Below are positions 20,856 through 38,356 of a stretch of 64,000 bases of DNA, in pieces (position 1 is the first letter of the stretch; each line of letters begins with the position of its first letter). Both the position numbers and the translations under genes were made by a program. The notes under the pieces are model-generated. The model saw only the letters and a program-made list of their open reading frames with translations. It was not told where the DNA came from and ran no database searches. The DNA comes from Piscicola geometra (Eukaryota > Annelida > Clitellata > Hirudinida > Piscicolidae), in NCBI GenBank assembly GCA_943735955.1, contig OX030961.1, positions 3,148,420 through 3,212,419 of the forward strand, given 5' to 3'.

Positions 20856-23078
20856 CCTGTTCATTTTCTTTCTTCTTCATTCATTTAGGCTTTTCATCTC
20901 GCTCTAAAATACGCATACCTCAGCAAGATTATTTTTCAACGGGTTATTTCTTTTTGTAACATTATCCTGATGAGTTTTATTGAGATATCATGATTCTGAA
21001 AACAGTTTTCAAATCAAGATTCTTGTGTGCCTGTTACAAAACAGTTACATGTCTAACTCTTGCGTTACTTAACCGATGAATTTGTTGTAGTTTCAATCTC
21101 ATTTTGAAAATCACTTGCAGTTTTCGTTTGTGCTTTCCTGGTGGTTTTTATATAAATATAACCATTTAAATCATAGAACTCACTCAGGGGCTTGGGATGA
21201 ATTATTAACTTCTCATGACAGTTTTTATTAGGTTAAAATGCTCTACAGACTCTTTTTCGCTTCAATAAAGAACACTCAGTGCAAAGAGGACGCTAGGGCT
21301 TAGAAAAGTATTTTTAATAAAAATTATTAATACTAAAGACGTATTTTATAACTGGTCGTTTCAATGGAGTTTTTATTGCTTGTTGGGGAGAGTATTGATA
21401 TTTTATTGCCTGAGAAAAAAAAAATTGTTTTTTTTATTCCCTCTAAGGATGTAAAAAAAATTCGATTGTTAATCCACATGGCTGAATATCATCGATTAGA
21501 TTTTATTTAGAATTCGAACCATACTGAACGCTTTCGTTCAAGCCAACTTTTCAATAAAAAAATTGATAGAAAAGAAAGCATTAAAGTTCGCGACGAGTCC
21601 TTTGTTTAAAAAAGAAGAACTGATGAGAAGAATAAAATGGTTAATTGTGATTTTTAGAAAAATAAGATTTTGTATGCTTATATGAAGTATAAAACTGTTT
21701 TGGATAGCTTGCGTAATGAAGCTTTTGCTCAAGTGTGGTGTGGTTCACAAGCACACCATTGAAGCATAGCTACACGTTAAAATAGGAAAATAAAAATAAG
21801 TAATTTTTAAAAACAAAACTATTCTAATCTATATATTCGTTATCATTCTCATCATTATTGCTTAAATCATCATCCTAATCATTATCATCATCGTCGACAT
21901 TTTATTTTATCGCAGCTTCATTGAATTGAAGAAAGGTTGAGATCTATACTTCATTGACCCTTATGCACACGAGTCTTACCATGTGCTAGGCTAAAGTTAT
22001 TTTTATTTAAACTCTTCTCCACCTATCATCATCAACATTTTTGTTATTCGTTTCTTCATATAAGTAATCATTATTTCCCACGGCCATTTACCAATATTTG
22101 TCGTCTCATCATCATCATCCTCATCATCACCCTCATCATCCTCATCATCCTCACCCCATCAGAAGCAGAGAAATGTTACATGTTACTCCTGATGATGATG
22201 TCACATGTAATGGGTTTTATTTCACTCACACTTCAGTAACTCGAACCATCTTCTATAATGAGCACTCGGTATTTTTATAGCAAAAGAAGATGAAACGATG
22301 TAATGAAATGAAAATAGATAATCGGAAAAAAGTGGATAAAATTTCTTTATCTGTATTTTTTATTCAAATAATTAATTTATTTAATTTTAATTATGATTTA
22401 AAAATACATACATCATTTTTTAAAATGCATTGCTATAAGGATGGTGAAACCCAATCGCTAAAATAACAAAAAGTTGTGCAATGATTTTTTAAAGATTACA
22501 ATGCGTGGGTAAGCTTCTAGGCGCTGAAAGTGTGCCCCTGGTGGTGATCTCATGCTTGGTAAACGTTAAAAATCCATGTATAGCGCGCAACAACTTGTGC
22601 ACATTGTGTTTAAGATTGTGAAATTCTGACGTTCCAGACGAAAGCTACACTTCATGGAAAGGTTCTCGATGAGGATTTTGCGAATCCGTTGATGTTCGAT
22701 CACGCACAACGAAGGCTTCTTTTTCTTATTCTGTTTTTCCAAAAATCATTTTTAAAATCGACTTTGGCATGGGTATAATAGAGTTTAATTCAAGTTTTCT
22801 ATTTATGGTTCTTCAGGATTTAAGAAAAATAGTTATGGCAAGTGACCGTAACGCTTCTTCCATGTCGTTTTCTTACTTTCATTTAGAAAAATTTAAACAG
22901 CATAATTTATTTGTGGCTTTCCAATGCCTTGGTATTAAATTATGGGTGATTTATTATGGCTGTTTTGATTTTTTAGATTTAATTCAACTTACTACATTGG
23001 AAATTTGAAATGCCTATTTTTCTTTGAGTTGGTTTGATTTGAGTTTTAATTGGCGGCTCAAAATTTTGACTTTTGCCA
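20856..23078. other. Spacer between FPGS copies
   Basis: No gene found. It holds the FPGS-1 3' region, a short CAT-type repeat near 22098-22155 and AT-rich sequence. The last 100 bp share a CACAATAAACTT block and flanks of the first exon with the region before copy 1, which marks the duplication. Confidence 0.5.
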
Positions 23079-26000
23079 ATGCATCTCGAAACCGCCTACA
23101 AGGTTATCAATCAAGCAGTGAACTTTCAAACGTATCTTCTACAAGCACGCACACACAAGAGCCATGCAATTCTATATAAGCACGTGCACTTCACAAAATT
23201 GCATAGAATCTTTTATTTTCTCACAATAAACTTCAATCATGTGGGAGGTTAATAAAAAAATATTTTCTGTAAAATCCGTTAGAAATTTCATAAAATGTAA
23301 CTTTCATAACGACTGATGTATTTGCAGGAAGTCCTCAAACTATTCAACAACTTGCCGCCCCACGCGAGCACCGCATCTGGAATGGAAAAGGAAAAGATGC
23401 GTGAATTTGTCTTGGAAGAGTCCATAAGGAACCTCAGCAGACTAGGAATCGAGGTGCATCTTCTAAATTCCTATTTTGATGATTATTTTTATTTTCATAA
23501 AGACCTGCATTGGTATTTAACTCCCTAAACTAAACTAATTTAAAAAGTTGCAAAGCGGAGATTTGGAAAGTTTCATTAACTTTGAACTATCGGCAGAGAG
23601 AAGAGTTGAACAAGTTGAACGTGATCCACGTGAGTGGCACCAAGGGCAAGGGCTCCACATGCGCCTTCAGTGAGAGCATCCTCAGACACAAGGGCTACAG
23701 AACTGGCTTCCTAAGGTCTGCCAACGTGCACTCACATGCTGAGCGACTTTGGCGTGTAAAAATCTATTCATAAATGACTAATATAGAAGAAGACGCACAC
23801 CACCCTTCCTCACAGCTCTCCACACATCGTAGAGGTTCGTGAGCGCATCCGTCTGAACGGCAAGCCGATCAGCAAGCAGAAGTTTTGCGAATATTTTCTT
23901 ATCTGCTACAAGACCTTTTCCAAGTATCCTGAGGTAAAATAGCTTCAACTCTTACTCTTTGTTTAAAATATCGAGTTGTTACAAAGTTCTTTGGGTTACC
24001 ACAAAAATGCAATTGCATAGTAGACTAAACTCGAACCTAGGATCTTTCATTATTGGTCATGCCGAGAATCGTTACACCCTCAGCTACCTTTCATTAACCC
24101 CTCCTCCACCAGGAAGAGATGCCGAACTATGTACGCTTTATGACTGCCATGTCGTACCTGGTCTTTCTGCGGGAGGAGGTGGATGTGGCGGTGGTGGAGG
24201 TTGGCCTGGGCGGCGAATACGACTCTACAAACGTTTTCATGTAATCTTTTTGTTCCTATTTTATGCTAAACCTTGTTATTTACATCACTAAATTGAAAAA
24301 GCGCACTATAAACATTTATTTGATTGATTGATACAAATATAATCACAGAAACATGATTAAATTCTACAAGAAAAGATTTTAAATTGTCTTCATTGGCGTT
24401 CCCCTTTCAGAAGTCCCACAGTTTGCGGTGTCAGCAGCTTGGGCATAGACCACACTGATTTGTTGGGGGACACGATTGATCTTATCGCTTGGAGCAAAGC
24501 TGGAATTTTCAAGGTAGCTGAAAAATACTAAATTAAATCACCAACCACCTAACGAAGTATTTAATAAGTACATTCACTGCATCAGGCAGGCACTCCAGCG
24601 GTCACAGTACCTCAGTGTGAAGAGGCCATGTCGGTGTTGGTGGCGCGTGCCAGAGAGAAGGGGGTAGGTATTTGTGGTTGTGTTTTTGTAAGTATGAGAC
24701 AGGGAAGATTAGAGTGAAGATTATTTAAACCATGATGTCGTTAAAATTATCTTTTGCAGATCCCTCTTTACCTTTGCAAGCCCCTCCCCATTCCGCAATC
24801 GTCCCTAGGCATTCGAGGTGAGCCCAACTTATTCTGATTGCTATTCTTAATAGTAAAATATATGTCGTTATAACTAATATATCAAAAGTTCATACCATTG
24901 GCATATTTTCGAATTATAGTTAAAGCACTTAAAAACCTTAACTCGTTCACATCGACCTTGCCGTCATGAAGGTCAAGTGCAAGTTTTGAACGCCTCGCTG
25001 GCTCTCCAGCTCACTGCCATCTGGCTCCAGCGCCACTCTAAAGGTTCTTCACTTCTTCAAACCTAGTTTTATAATTATTTTATTACTTTCAAAAGTACAT
25101 TAAATATAAAAAAACACTTTTCAAGTACTACACTTCTGTTATCGAACACAGCAACAAAGATTCCGTTTTAGATCCATAATTTTCACTGCTCACAGACACT
25201 TCTGGCTCAGACACCACTGAAAACTCTCCTCCGCACCTGCCAATCGACTGCCCCTCCATCCCACTCACGCCAGACCTCCTTCTAGGTCCATCGAGTTTCA
25301 ATCTTTCCTTATAACATTTTGTTTGTCTTATAATGAAAGCATCATTTTCATCATAGGCTTGTCCAACTGCTCTTGGCCGGGCAGGTTTCAAACAGTCAAA
25401 TCTCCCGGTGTGACGTTCTACTTGGACGGAGCACACACACAGGAAAGCATGCGGGTGAGTGCCTGTTGAAGCAGGTGTAGATACTGAAGATCGCAAATAA
25501 GTCTGTAGCGATGATGAGTAATTCTCACTCCTAAGGAAGCCTCATCGTGGTTCTATGGCGAGTGCTTGAAGGAAGCAGCCGCCCACAAGTACGTCTTTGA
25601 ATGCTTGAATGTCTTATTTTTAGTTCAGCTTACTTTGCAATCTTCTACTCTGAGAAAAATCCGGTATTAAGTGGTCAGCTTTATAGATGATTTGTCGACT
25701 GCACAGAGGCAGAGTGGTCAGAGTTTTACTGTTCACAGTGACTGGCTACAGAGACGCTAGCATTCTTCTCAAACAATTAGTGGTGAGTTTTTGTTCACAA
25801 AACACTTCACTTCGTTACAGCACATTCTATAGATCAATTATCAATCAACATTTCAGAAGTTCAACTTCGACTACGCTCTCTTCACGCCTACAATCCTCTG
25901 CTCTGTAAAGAAGACCTCAGAAGGTAAGCTTTCAGACGTGGATGCAAGTTGAGATTTAATACTTTAGTATAAATTTTTAATCCATTGATGAAACACATAC

Positions 26001-26477
26001 TCAGAAGTCCGGAAAAAGCTCTTGTCGCCTGAAGCGATGCTGCAAAGGTGCTTCGATAGCAAGCAGTTGTGGCAGGACTGCCTGAAACAAGCTGATGACG
26101 AGGCAGCTGTTGACAGCTGTGATAACCCAAAACCATATGTTTATGAAACAATCATTAAAGATCTGCCGCCAATCGAACTGCCTTCACACCCGATCTCCCA
26201 TCCACTCCATGCTCCAGGCACCATCTCATACGTGATGCCTTCCATCCAGGACAGTCTGGTGTGGCTGTGCAGCAACAGAGATGCTCGCTTGAGATACACT
26301 CCAGAAGAGGCTGCCAGGGCTGGCTTCAAGTTTGCATTCGAAAGTGCAGGGGATGTTGTCAATGGAAGCAGTGAGCAAGTGGGGTCAGAGGACTTGTTGG
26401 TGCAGGTTGTGTGCACTGGCAGTTTGTACTTGGTGGGAGGAGTGCTTAGATTTGTGGACCCTCCTTCGGAAGACTGA
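23079..26477 (+). CDS. FPGS: Folylpolyglutamate synthase, copy 2
   Basis: Tandem paralogue with the same exon plan: 23079-23102, 23328-23453, 23597-23715, 23816-23933, 24113-24240, 24411-24513, 24586-24663, 24760-24817, 24972-25043, 25196-25285, 25357-25454, 25536-25588, 25707-25782, 25857-25923, 26005-26477. They close in frame to 560 residues. The P-loop GTKGKGST and the [10 protein letters not shown] motif are intact, so both copies look active. Exons 3, 4, 5, 9 and most of 15 are nearly identical to copy 1, while exons 1, 2 and the start of 15 are strongly diverged. The first exon is only eight codons (MHLETAYK). It converges with TIMM50, whose stop is 884 bp away. Confidence 0.92.
24300..24333 (+). 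mobile_element. SINE-like tail in an FPGS-2 intron
   Basis: GCGCACTATAAACATTTATT followed by three GATT units. It is absent from the same intron of copy 1, so it inserted after the duplication or was lost there. Confidence 0.45.
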
Positions 26478-27360
26478 CTTTCTCTTTGATTATCTGTTCT
26501 TATTCGAGTATTTTTGGCCTTCAGTATTTTCCTTTCAATCCGCGATAAAAACATCTTACAAACAATATTTTGAGTTAATTTTCTTCATGTAGAACTATCA
26601 TTAAGTCATTTGAGACGCTGCGCTTAAACAATATAATTATATCTTTAGAGTTTTCTTTCCTTTAAATATGCTTTTGTCTCAATCTTAATTTGAATAAAAT
26701 GTACAATATTAATTACATTGTGTCCTTGTTCTAAGAAATATTTTTTTGACAAATAAAACTCTTTCTAAATTTGTGTAGTTTTACTTGAGAAAGCTGTTAT
26801 TTATTCAAATCGTTAACATTATTAAGACACAATCAAATCCTCCGGCGGTCATTGCTGTTAGTCACGGTGTCCAATAAAATGGGCCATATTTTTTTTGGAA
26901 CATGCTTGGAATGGGCCAAAATGTAATACAAGTTATTTAAACTTTAAAACACATTTATTTTATTATTTATACTTATTATAAACTTTTATGAATATATAAT
27001 AATTTTTTCATAATTAACATTAAAATAATAATCATAATATGGTCCATGTGATCCTGAATCCGACTATGATCTTTTTTTTACTTATAACCCGTAAATTATG
27101 AGATTCTATAAGCAATGAACCGTGATCGCTAGGCATTAACAAAAAATAAAATAAGTTTTTAAATTAAGTTCGCTGCTATTTTCCGGCAACCCAGAATATT
27201 TCTTCAGACCACGAATCTATTTTTGAAAAAAAAAACGTTTTTGACGAGCATCCATTAAAGATTTTAATAAATTCCACGATAGAAAAGAAAAAAATAACTT
27301 AATACTTAATAAATAATATTTAACTGAGGGTAAAGTCTCCATGATGGAGTCTCCAGGTGC
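26478..27360. other. Convergent spacer FPGS-2 / TIMM50
   Basis: AT-rich, no ORF of interest. Several AATAAA-type signals for FPGS-2 lie between 26690 and 26760; none is singled out. Confidence 0.4.
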
Positions 27361-30145
27361 TCAGAACTTCCTACTGAGGCTTGAGGGCAGCAGCGGCTTG
27401 CTCTTGATCGCCTTGGCCGCCTTCTCCTCTTCAAATTGCTGTAGGCGGTGAAAGTAGAATTGATGTTTTATAGTATGAATGTTTTATACTATTTGTCGAT
27501 AATTTTCAAATTAATAACGGAAATTCAAAAACATGAAAAGATATATATATATATAAACAGAATCAGTTAAAGCCGAGACCTGTAATTGTTTCTGCTTCTC
27601 CTTGAAGACTGCCAGAGGGTCGTCGAACTGCGAGTAGTGTTCCATCACGCCCCTCACGTCGCCCACCTCGCTCAGTGCTATTGCTGCCATCATGGTAGGT
27701 CCGTAGGTTATGCATACATCATAGGTTAGACATCAAGCATTGTAGGTTATTGCAGCCCAGAATATCAAAAAAATGAACGATAATAAATATATTAATAGAT
27801 GAGACGCTCAATAAATACAAGGCTTTGAAGAATTTTAAATAAAAACATACTTTTGAGAAAGTTTGCCAGGTCGATGAGCTTACGGTCTGAGTCATCACCT
27901 GTCCATTTCTTCATCAGCAGGCCGTTCCTGGGCTGGAGAGACATCGCCTTGGCGTCACAGTCGACCATGATCACTTTGGAGAGGTCCCTGTTCAAGAAGG
28001 AGAGATCCTGAGTGAGAGAGAGAAGATGGCAGGGTGAATATGAAAGAATTTATAAGTTTTTGGTTTCTTGAGAAACAATATAAATAAATGGAGTTGAACG
28101 AAAGTTTGGCGATGCGATTAACGCATATAACAACAGTAAAATTGACAACGATAAAAAGTTAACAAATTGCGCGATAGATTCATTTCAAAATTATGAAGGA
28201 TGATGAAGATCGAAAGAGACAGAGATGAAGTGATGTAAGATTCAAAAGTTATGAGAAAGATTCAGTGGTGAGGTCACCTTGACATGAGCTCCATTGACGT
28301 ACTTGGTGGCGTCCCTGAACAGACGGTACATCACCCTGCCCTCTGGGTCCATGCTGTCGATGATGGGATAGGCAGTCTGCGGAGAAAGAGCGGTTTAACA
28401 TAACATAGAAATTAATCGCGCAAACAAGTCATATGCTCATATCCGAATGAATTAAAACATAGTGTTAAACTATCAACATAGGAATAAGTAAATACATATA
28501 AAGTAAACGAATAAAATGTAGATGGAACAAGAGTTTGGCGAAGTGTTGTGAGTTGAGTACTTTGATGATAAGTTACCATTGGAAAAATTAATAGAACATT
28601 TTTCGAGTGCTAGCAAGGTTGGACAAAACGGACTTGAGAAATTTCAAAACGGATACTAACAAATCCTTGCTCGTGAGTGTAGATGACGATTTCGAAGAGG
28701 GGTGGACCGACGTTCTGAAGGAAGTAAGCCAGACCAGGTCTCTTCTTGAAACGCCAGCCTGTCGACAACTATTCAGTGAATGTGGTAGTGCAAGTAGCAG
28801 TGTTAGTGGTGAGGAGAGTGGCTTTTGGTCTCGAAGCTCATCCGGGTTTACGCCACGTTAGTAATATTCGTCATTTTATTGTATTGTATTGTCTGATTAC
28901 AATGGACGAACACCAATTGAATTGTATTGTATATAAGTTATATTGGTAGAAAGAGTAATAACAGTATTAATATAGGTATAATCATAATAATAGTTCTAGT
29001 AGTGATGGCAAGACACACTCACAGTCCAGTCGGGGTGCACGAGGATGTCAGTCATCTCGATGACGAGGGTGTAGGGTGGCTGGAACCACGGCTCCTTCAG
29101 CTCATCGGGCAGCAGCTTCTCACTAGATGGGTCTTGGATCATCTGGTGGGTGATGGTGCAAAAGGCTTATGAGAATAACAATGTTATTTGAAAAGAATGC
29201 AGTCAAATATTATGGAAAGATTTCGTGTTACTTATAATTAATAATAATTATAAGTAAATATTTACAAGTCCCCGAATCACCTTTTTCATCACCCTCATCT
29301 CCCTTATGCCCCTCCTCAAGTAGCCAATCACTGGATTCACTGTGAGAAAGTGCAAATTGTTATATCTAAAATACTAGAAATTTAGTTTCTGAATAAAAAA
29401 ATTTAAGAAGTTATATTTAAAATCCTCACTGTCTGAAAATTCATCTTTCATCTGCATAAAAAAATTACAATTTACTCATGATTTATTATTTTAAAGTATA
29501 TCTTATTGAAACCCGATTACAAGAGCAAACTTTGTAACTACAGATGCTTACCTTTTTGCCTTCTGGATCCACTAGAGGAGCTCCTAGAAAGAATAAAAAG
29601 TTATTTAGTGTTTAATTCAAAAAAATTACACACCCTTCAAACTCTTTACCAAATGTAAAGATGAATGCAGTCAAAGCAGAGATTCCACTCAGGCTCAAGA
29701 CGGCAAGTCCCACTTTCCATGCATTCTTGCCACTGTACCACGTGTCTTTGCCTTCCTGCTTGTTTTGGCCATCCTTCTCAGCTGAACCATCAAAATTAGA
29801 CTTTTTATTACCCAATCCTGGAATAATGTCTGTATTGTCAGCCTTACTGGAGGCAGACCTTTGGCTTGATAAAAGTCTAGACACAACTTGTGGAAACCGT
29901 TTTTTACATATATTGTTTTGCAAACGCAAAGTGCTCGACGGTAAATGTGATGAGAGAATGAAAGAATTGCAAGAGAAATTTCTTTGAGCGCTGATTGGGA
30001 CAAATTTTAGACACGAGAGTTTGTTTTTCATTGAAGCATTACATAATGAATATTTATTATCAAGAGCTTCGTTTAAAAGTAAATTAGTTGAATTCCAGTT
30101 AGTTTTAGTTTTAGATAAAATTCCCTTTAGCAACTTTGAACTCAT
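27361..30145 (-). CDS. TIMM50: Mitochondrial import inner membrane translocase subunit Tim50
   Basis: TIM23-complex receptor that hands presequence proteins from the outer to the inner membrane. Ten exons (high to low): 30145-29650, 29583-29552, 29451-29430, 29339-29281, 29142-29023, 28768-28661, 28376-28278, 28007-27851, 27683-27580, 27438-27361, in frame for 424 residues. The long first exon starts [12 protein letters not shown], a basic presequence, and ends with a transmembrane helix ([19 protein letters not shown]) followed by [11 protein letters not shown] across the junction. The FCP1/NIF-like domain is complete: [67 protein letters not shown] and [15 protein letters not shown]. The phosphatase DxDx motif is degenerate (EMTD), as in other Tim50 proteins. 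An in-frame TTG lies upstream of the chosen ATG and was not used. It shares a 382-bp divergent upstream region with the TMEM8-like gene. Confidence 0.93.
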
Positions 30146-30527
30146 TATGTCGATGAACAAACCTTCAAATAAGTTACGGTAAGTTTTCTTTTAAAAGAGT
30201 ACTGACCATTTTCTTTTTGCTAAAAATGTTTAAATTATTTTATTTTATATATAAAAAATGTATTTCAATAAATTATTATATTTTTCTTTAAAACTAAATA
30301 TTTTTTATTTTAAATCTACTTTTAACCCAGCAACTAAAAGTTATTCATTAAAAATAAACACACAATTATTTCGAAATACGTTGTTTTCATAATAGATTAT
30401 TCAATTTTACATACATTTAAAAATAATTAAAAATAATATTTAAAATTAATTAGACTTTTTTCACTGATTTAAAGGGCTTAAATCTATACAATAATTCCAA
30501 ACCTTCAAACAAAGTTTTACATAAAAT
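30146..30527. promoter_or_regulatory. Short head-to-head region TIMM50 / TMEM8-like
   Basis: 382 bp between the two proposed start codons, very AT-rich. The short distance suggests a bidirectional promoter, but no specific element can be named. Confidence 0.4.
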
Positions 30528-35758
<5,231 letters not shown>

Positions 35759-36842
35759 AAAAATAATTTTTCCGAAGCTTTTCTCAATCGAAACGTTTGA
35801 ATTTTTAGAGTATATATTTATATAATATATATTAATTTTTTCTAATTTAACGTGGTCTATTACATTTTTTAATTTTAAAATATATCAATTTAAAACATTT
35901 TTTATTAAAGATTTAATTTATTGATGAAGTTGTTAAGTTTTTATGTCATCCTAGCAGCATCAAAGGCTTCATGTAATTTTCAAAATGGTTTTTATCCTCA
36001 ACAGAATAACTATAGATATAACTTTTTTAAAGCTGTTTCAACATTGACTTTTTGTTGTTGCATAAGCCACACATAGATGCTTCACTAGCATTTTGGTAGT
36101 TTATAGACAATGCTTGCACTTTTTGATCATTGTTCCTATAGTTTGACTATTTTAGTTTTAGCAAGTCTATTTGTTAGATTTTGTGATCTCTCATATTCTT
36201 TATTATTGTAATTATTGCTTCTAACTTATTAATGCTTTATTGCACTGAATTCTCCAATTCATTTTGCTGTTTCACGATCATTCCATATTCCTCAACTCTT
36301 CTCTCTTTATCATTTACATACAACTTTTCTGGTTTTTTTCTTTATAATCTCAAATTTTTATTACAACTTAACTTTTAATACCGTAATTCTATTTTTTTAT
36401 CGGTGCCAGCTTGTTTGACGATCTCTTTTATGATCAAATGGTTAAGAAAATTTACTGTGATGCTGAATCTATCCATGGCTACATTTAATTTGTTTTCTTC
36501 TAATTTATCTTACCCATTTCAGTCTTTTTCAACTTTTTTACTATTTATTTTTAATTCATTACTTTTTGCTTAAACTGCCATTAAACGTCAACAATTTATT
36601 GGAAAACTATTTCACAAATGTTGACCGCGCATTCTAAATTCAAATTCATTCTCAGCGCACTGACCTAACAAACGATTATCTCAGACTTCTACCTTTCTCT
36701 AACTACGGAGGAAAATAGTTCGACGACAAAAACCGATTCTAGAGTTCGAGAGTGAAAAGAATGTTTACACATCAATGTATTTCAGAATCTTCAGCGAGCA
36801 ACGTCAGTGCCATTTGTTCAAAAACATTAAGCAACCAGGAAA
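35759..36842. other. Convergent spacer TMEM8-like / ATP-grasp gene
   Basis: T-rich sequence without a supportable gene or repeat. Confidence 0.4.
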
Positions 36843-38356
36843 TTATGGCAAGCAGATATCAGCGATCATGTCGGAGAATTTAAGCCCCTTCTTCTTGGCC
36901 TCTTCTGAGGTGTCGGCAACCAGACCCAAGCAGCTGCAGTTGATTTCGGACAGAACCAAACGCCTGCCGGGGGTGGAGCTGGGGATCTGACCAGGCTTCA
37001 GTCCCTCGGGGCCCAAGTCCTCTTCGATGCAGTCGACGGACCACCAGTAGGGAACGTCGTCCATCTTGCACGTGACCTTCAACTCGTGAGTCCAGGCGAC
37101 CAGTCTGTCGACGAGCTCCTTGTACTTGGCCAGGTCGAGGATGGTGTAGATGGCTCCCGACCTCAGGGTGGCCGTGAAGGCGTTCTCATCGACTGGCTTC
37201 TTGTGCACCACCTCCAAGATCTGAGGAATGAAGTTATTTGGTGGATTTAAAATTTAGTTATGCAGGAGTCGAATATTTTATGTATTTACGCGCCGATATT
37301 TGTAGTTCTAGAATTTCAAAATCGGGAAGTTATTTTCAAAAGCGTTTGAAATTCAAAAGTTAGTATTCGCATTGCTAGGACCGCATGTAATTAGTTAGAG
37401 TGTTGTTAAATGCAAATGGTCCGATGGATTACCTGGTGCTTGGAGAGAAGGAAACGGAATTCTCCGTCCTTGATGAGGGGCAGGAAGGGCATGCTGATGG
37501 CCTCTTCCTGGCACAAGGAAAGGAACTCAGGGATGACCTCCTTGCGACCGATTTCCTTGGTCGTCTGGTTGTAGGCATCAGTCATCAAAATTTTGTCACC
37601 GTGGTTTTCCAGCTTCCACACTCCAAGACCAGTCGAGCCTCTGAGCATCTTGAGAACACGGGGGGGACCACCCTTGGGAATGATCCTGTCGATCTCTCCC
37701 TCGTTCTTCTTCAGGTCCTCGAACGGATGCAGGAGCGTTCCGGGCACTCCCATGCCGGTGTCTTTCAGCTCGTAGAGGATCATCTTGCTTCCGAGACGGT
37801 CCATGTGGTCGGCCTCGGGACCCAGCAACAAACCATCCTTTTTCAAGTCGTTCAAGATCTGCACGTAGTGGTTCAGCGAGATGCTGGGGTAATCCATCGG
37901 GTTGACACGGCCCAAGAAGGCGGTGTCTGGGTGGGCGGTCTTCAGCGATGCACCGGTGTCTTTGTCGGTGATGAAGAGGATGTCAGACTCGACTCCTGTG
38001 TTCAATTTATTAGCTTAAAGTTAGTTATAATGTTTGATCTATTTCATGAAAACAATATGGGTCGGAATTACGGAAAACCTATTTAGTTTTTAAAAAATTT
38101 AAAATGTTAATTTTTTCAGATTTTCAAAAAAGTTTATTTCTGTAAGTTAAATACGCTGTTAAAGCTTCATTGCGTCTCAAATTGCTTAAGTTTGTGTAAA
38201 AAGCTTCGAAAATCGAAAGTCCTTCAAATGACCTTTCTTCTTGAAGGACTCCACCAGCCAGGGAGTGTCTTTCCTGTACTTTCCTCCTGGAGTTTCGGCA
38301 TTCTTGTCTTTCGCCTCCTCCACCTCCATCACCAAAACCTTCTTGAACTTGCCCAT
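36843..38356 (-). CDS. ATP-grasp-fold protein of unknown substrate (Cj0069-like)
   Basis: Three exons, 38356-38233, 37995-37433 and 37220-36843, give 354 residues in frame. The start follows a short leader (MGKFKKVLVMEVEEAK). Features suggest an ATP-grasp ligase: RVNP at about 71-74, a Gly-rich loop LKMLRGSTGLGVW at 156-168, a MPFLPLIKDGEFRFL strand pair, and a final SEIN motif at 320-323, like the E-x-N metal site of ATP-grasp enzymes. The length and RGSTG loop recall, from memory, the Cj0069-type family of bacteria and some invertebrates. The substrate is unknown. Exons are GC-richer than the surroundings, and three exons is few for this window. Length is close to arginine kinase, but none of that family's signature motifs occurs. 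Confidence 0.75.

Noticed and set aside
28607..28861. Plus-strand 84-aa ORF
   Set aside because: Antisense shadow of the TIMM50 exon 28768-28661.
36843..38356. Arginine kinase
   Set aside because: Length fits, but the phosphagen kinase signature (CPTNLGT-type) is absent and the loop and SEIN motifs point to ATP-grasp.
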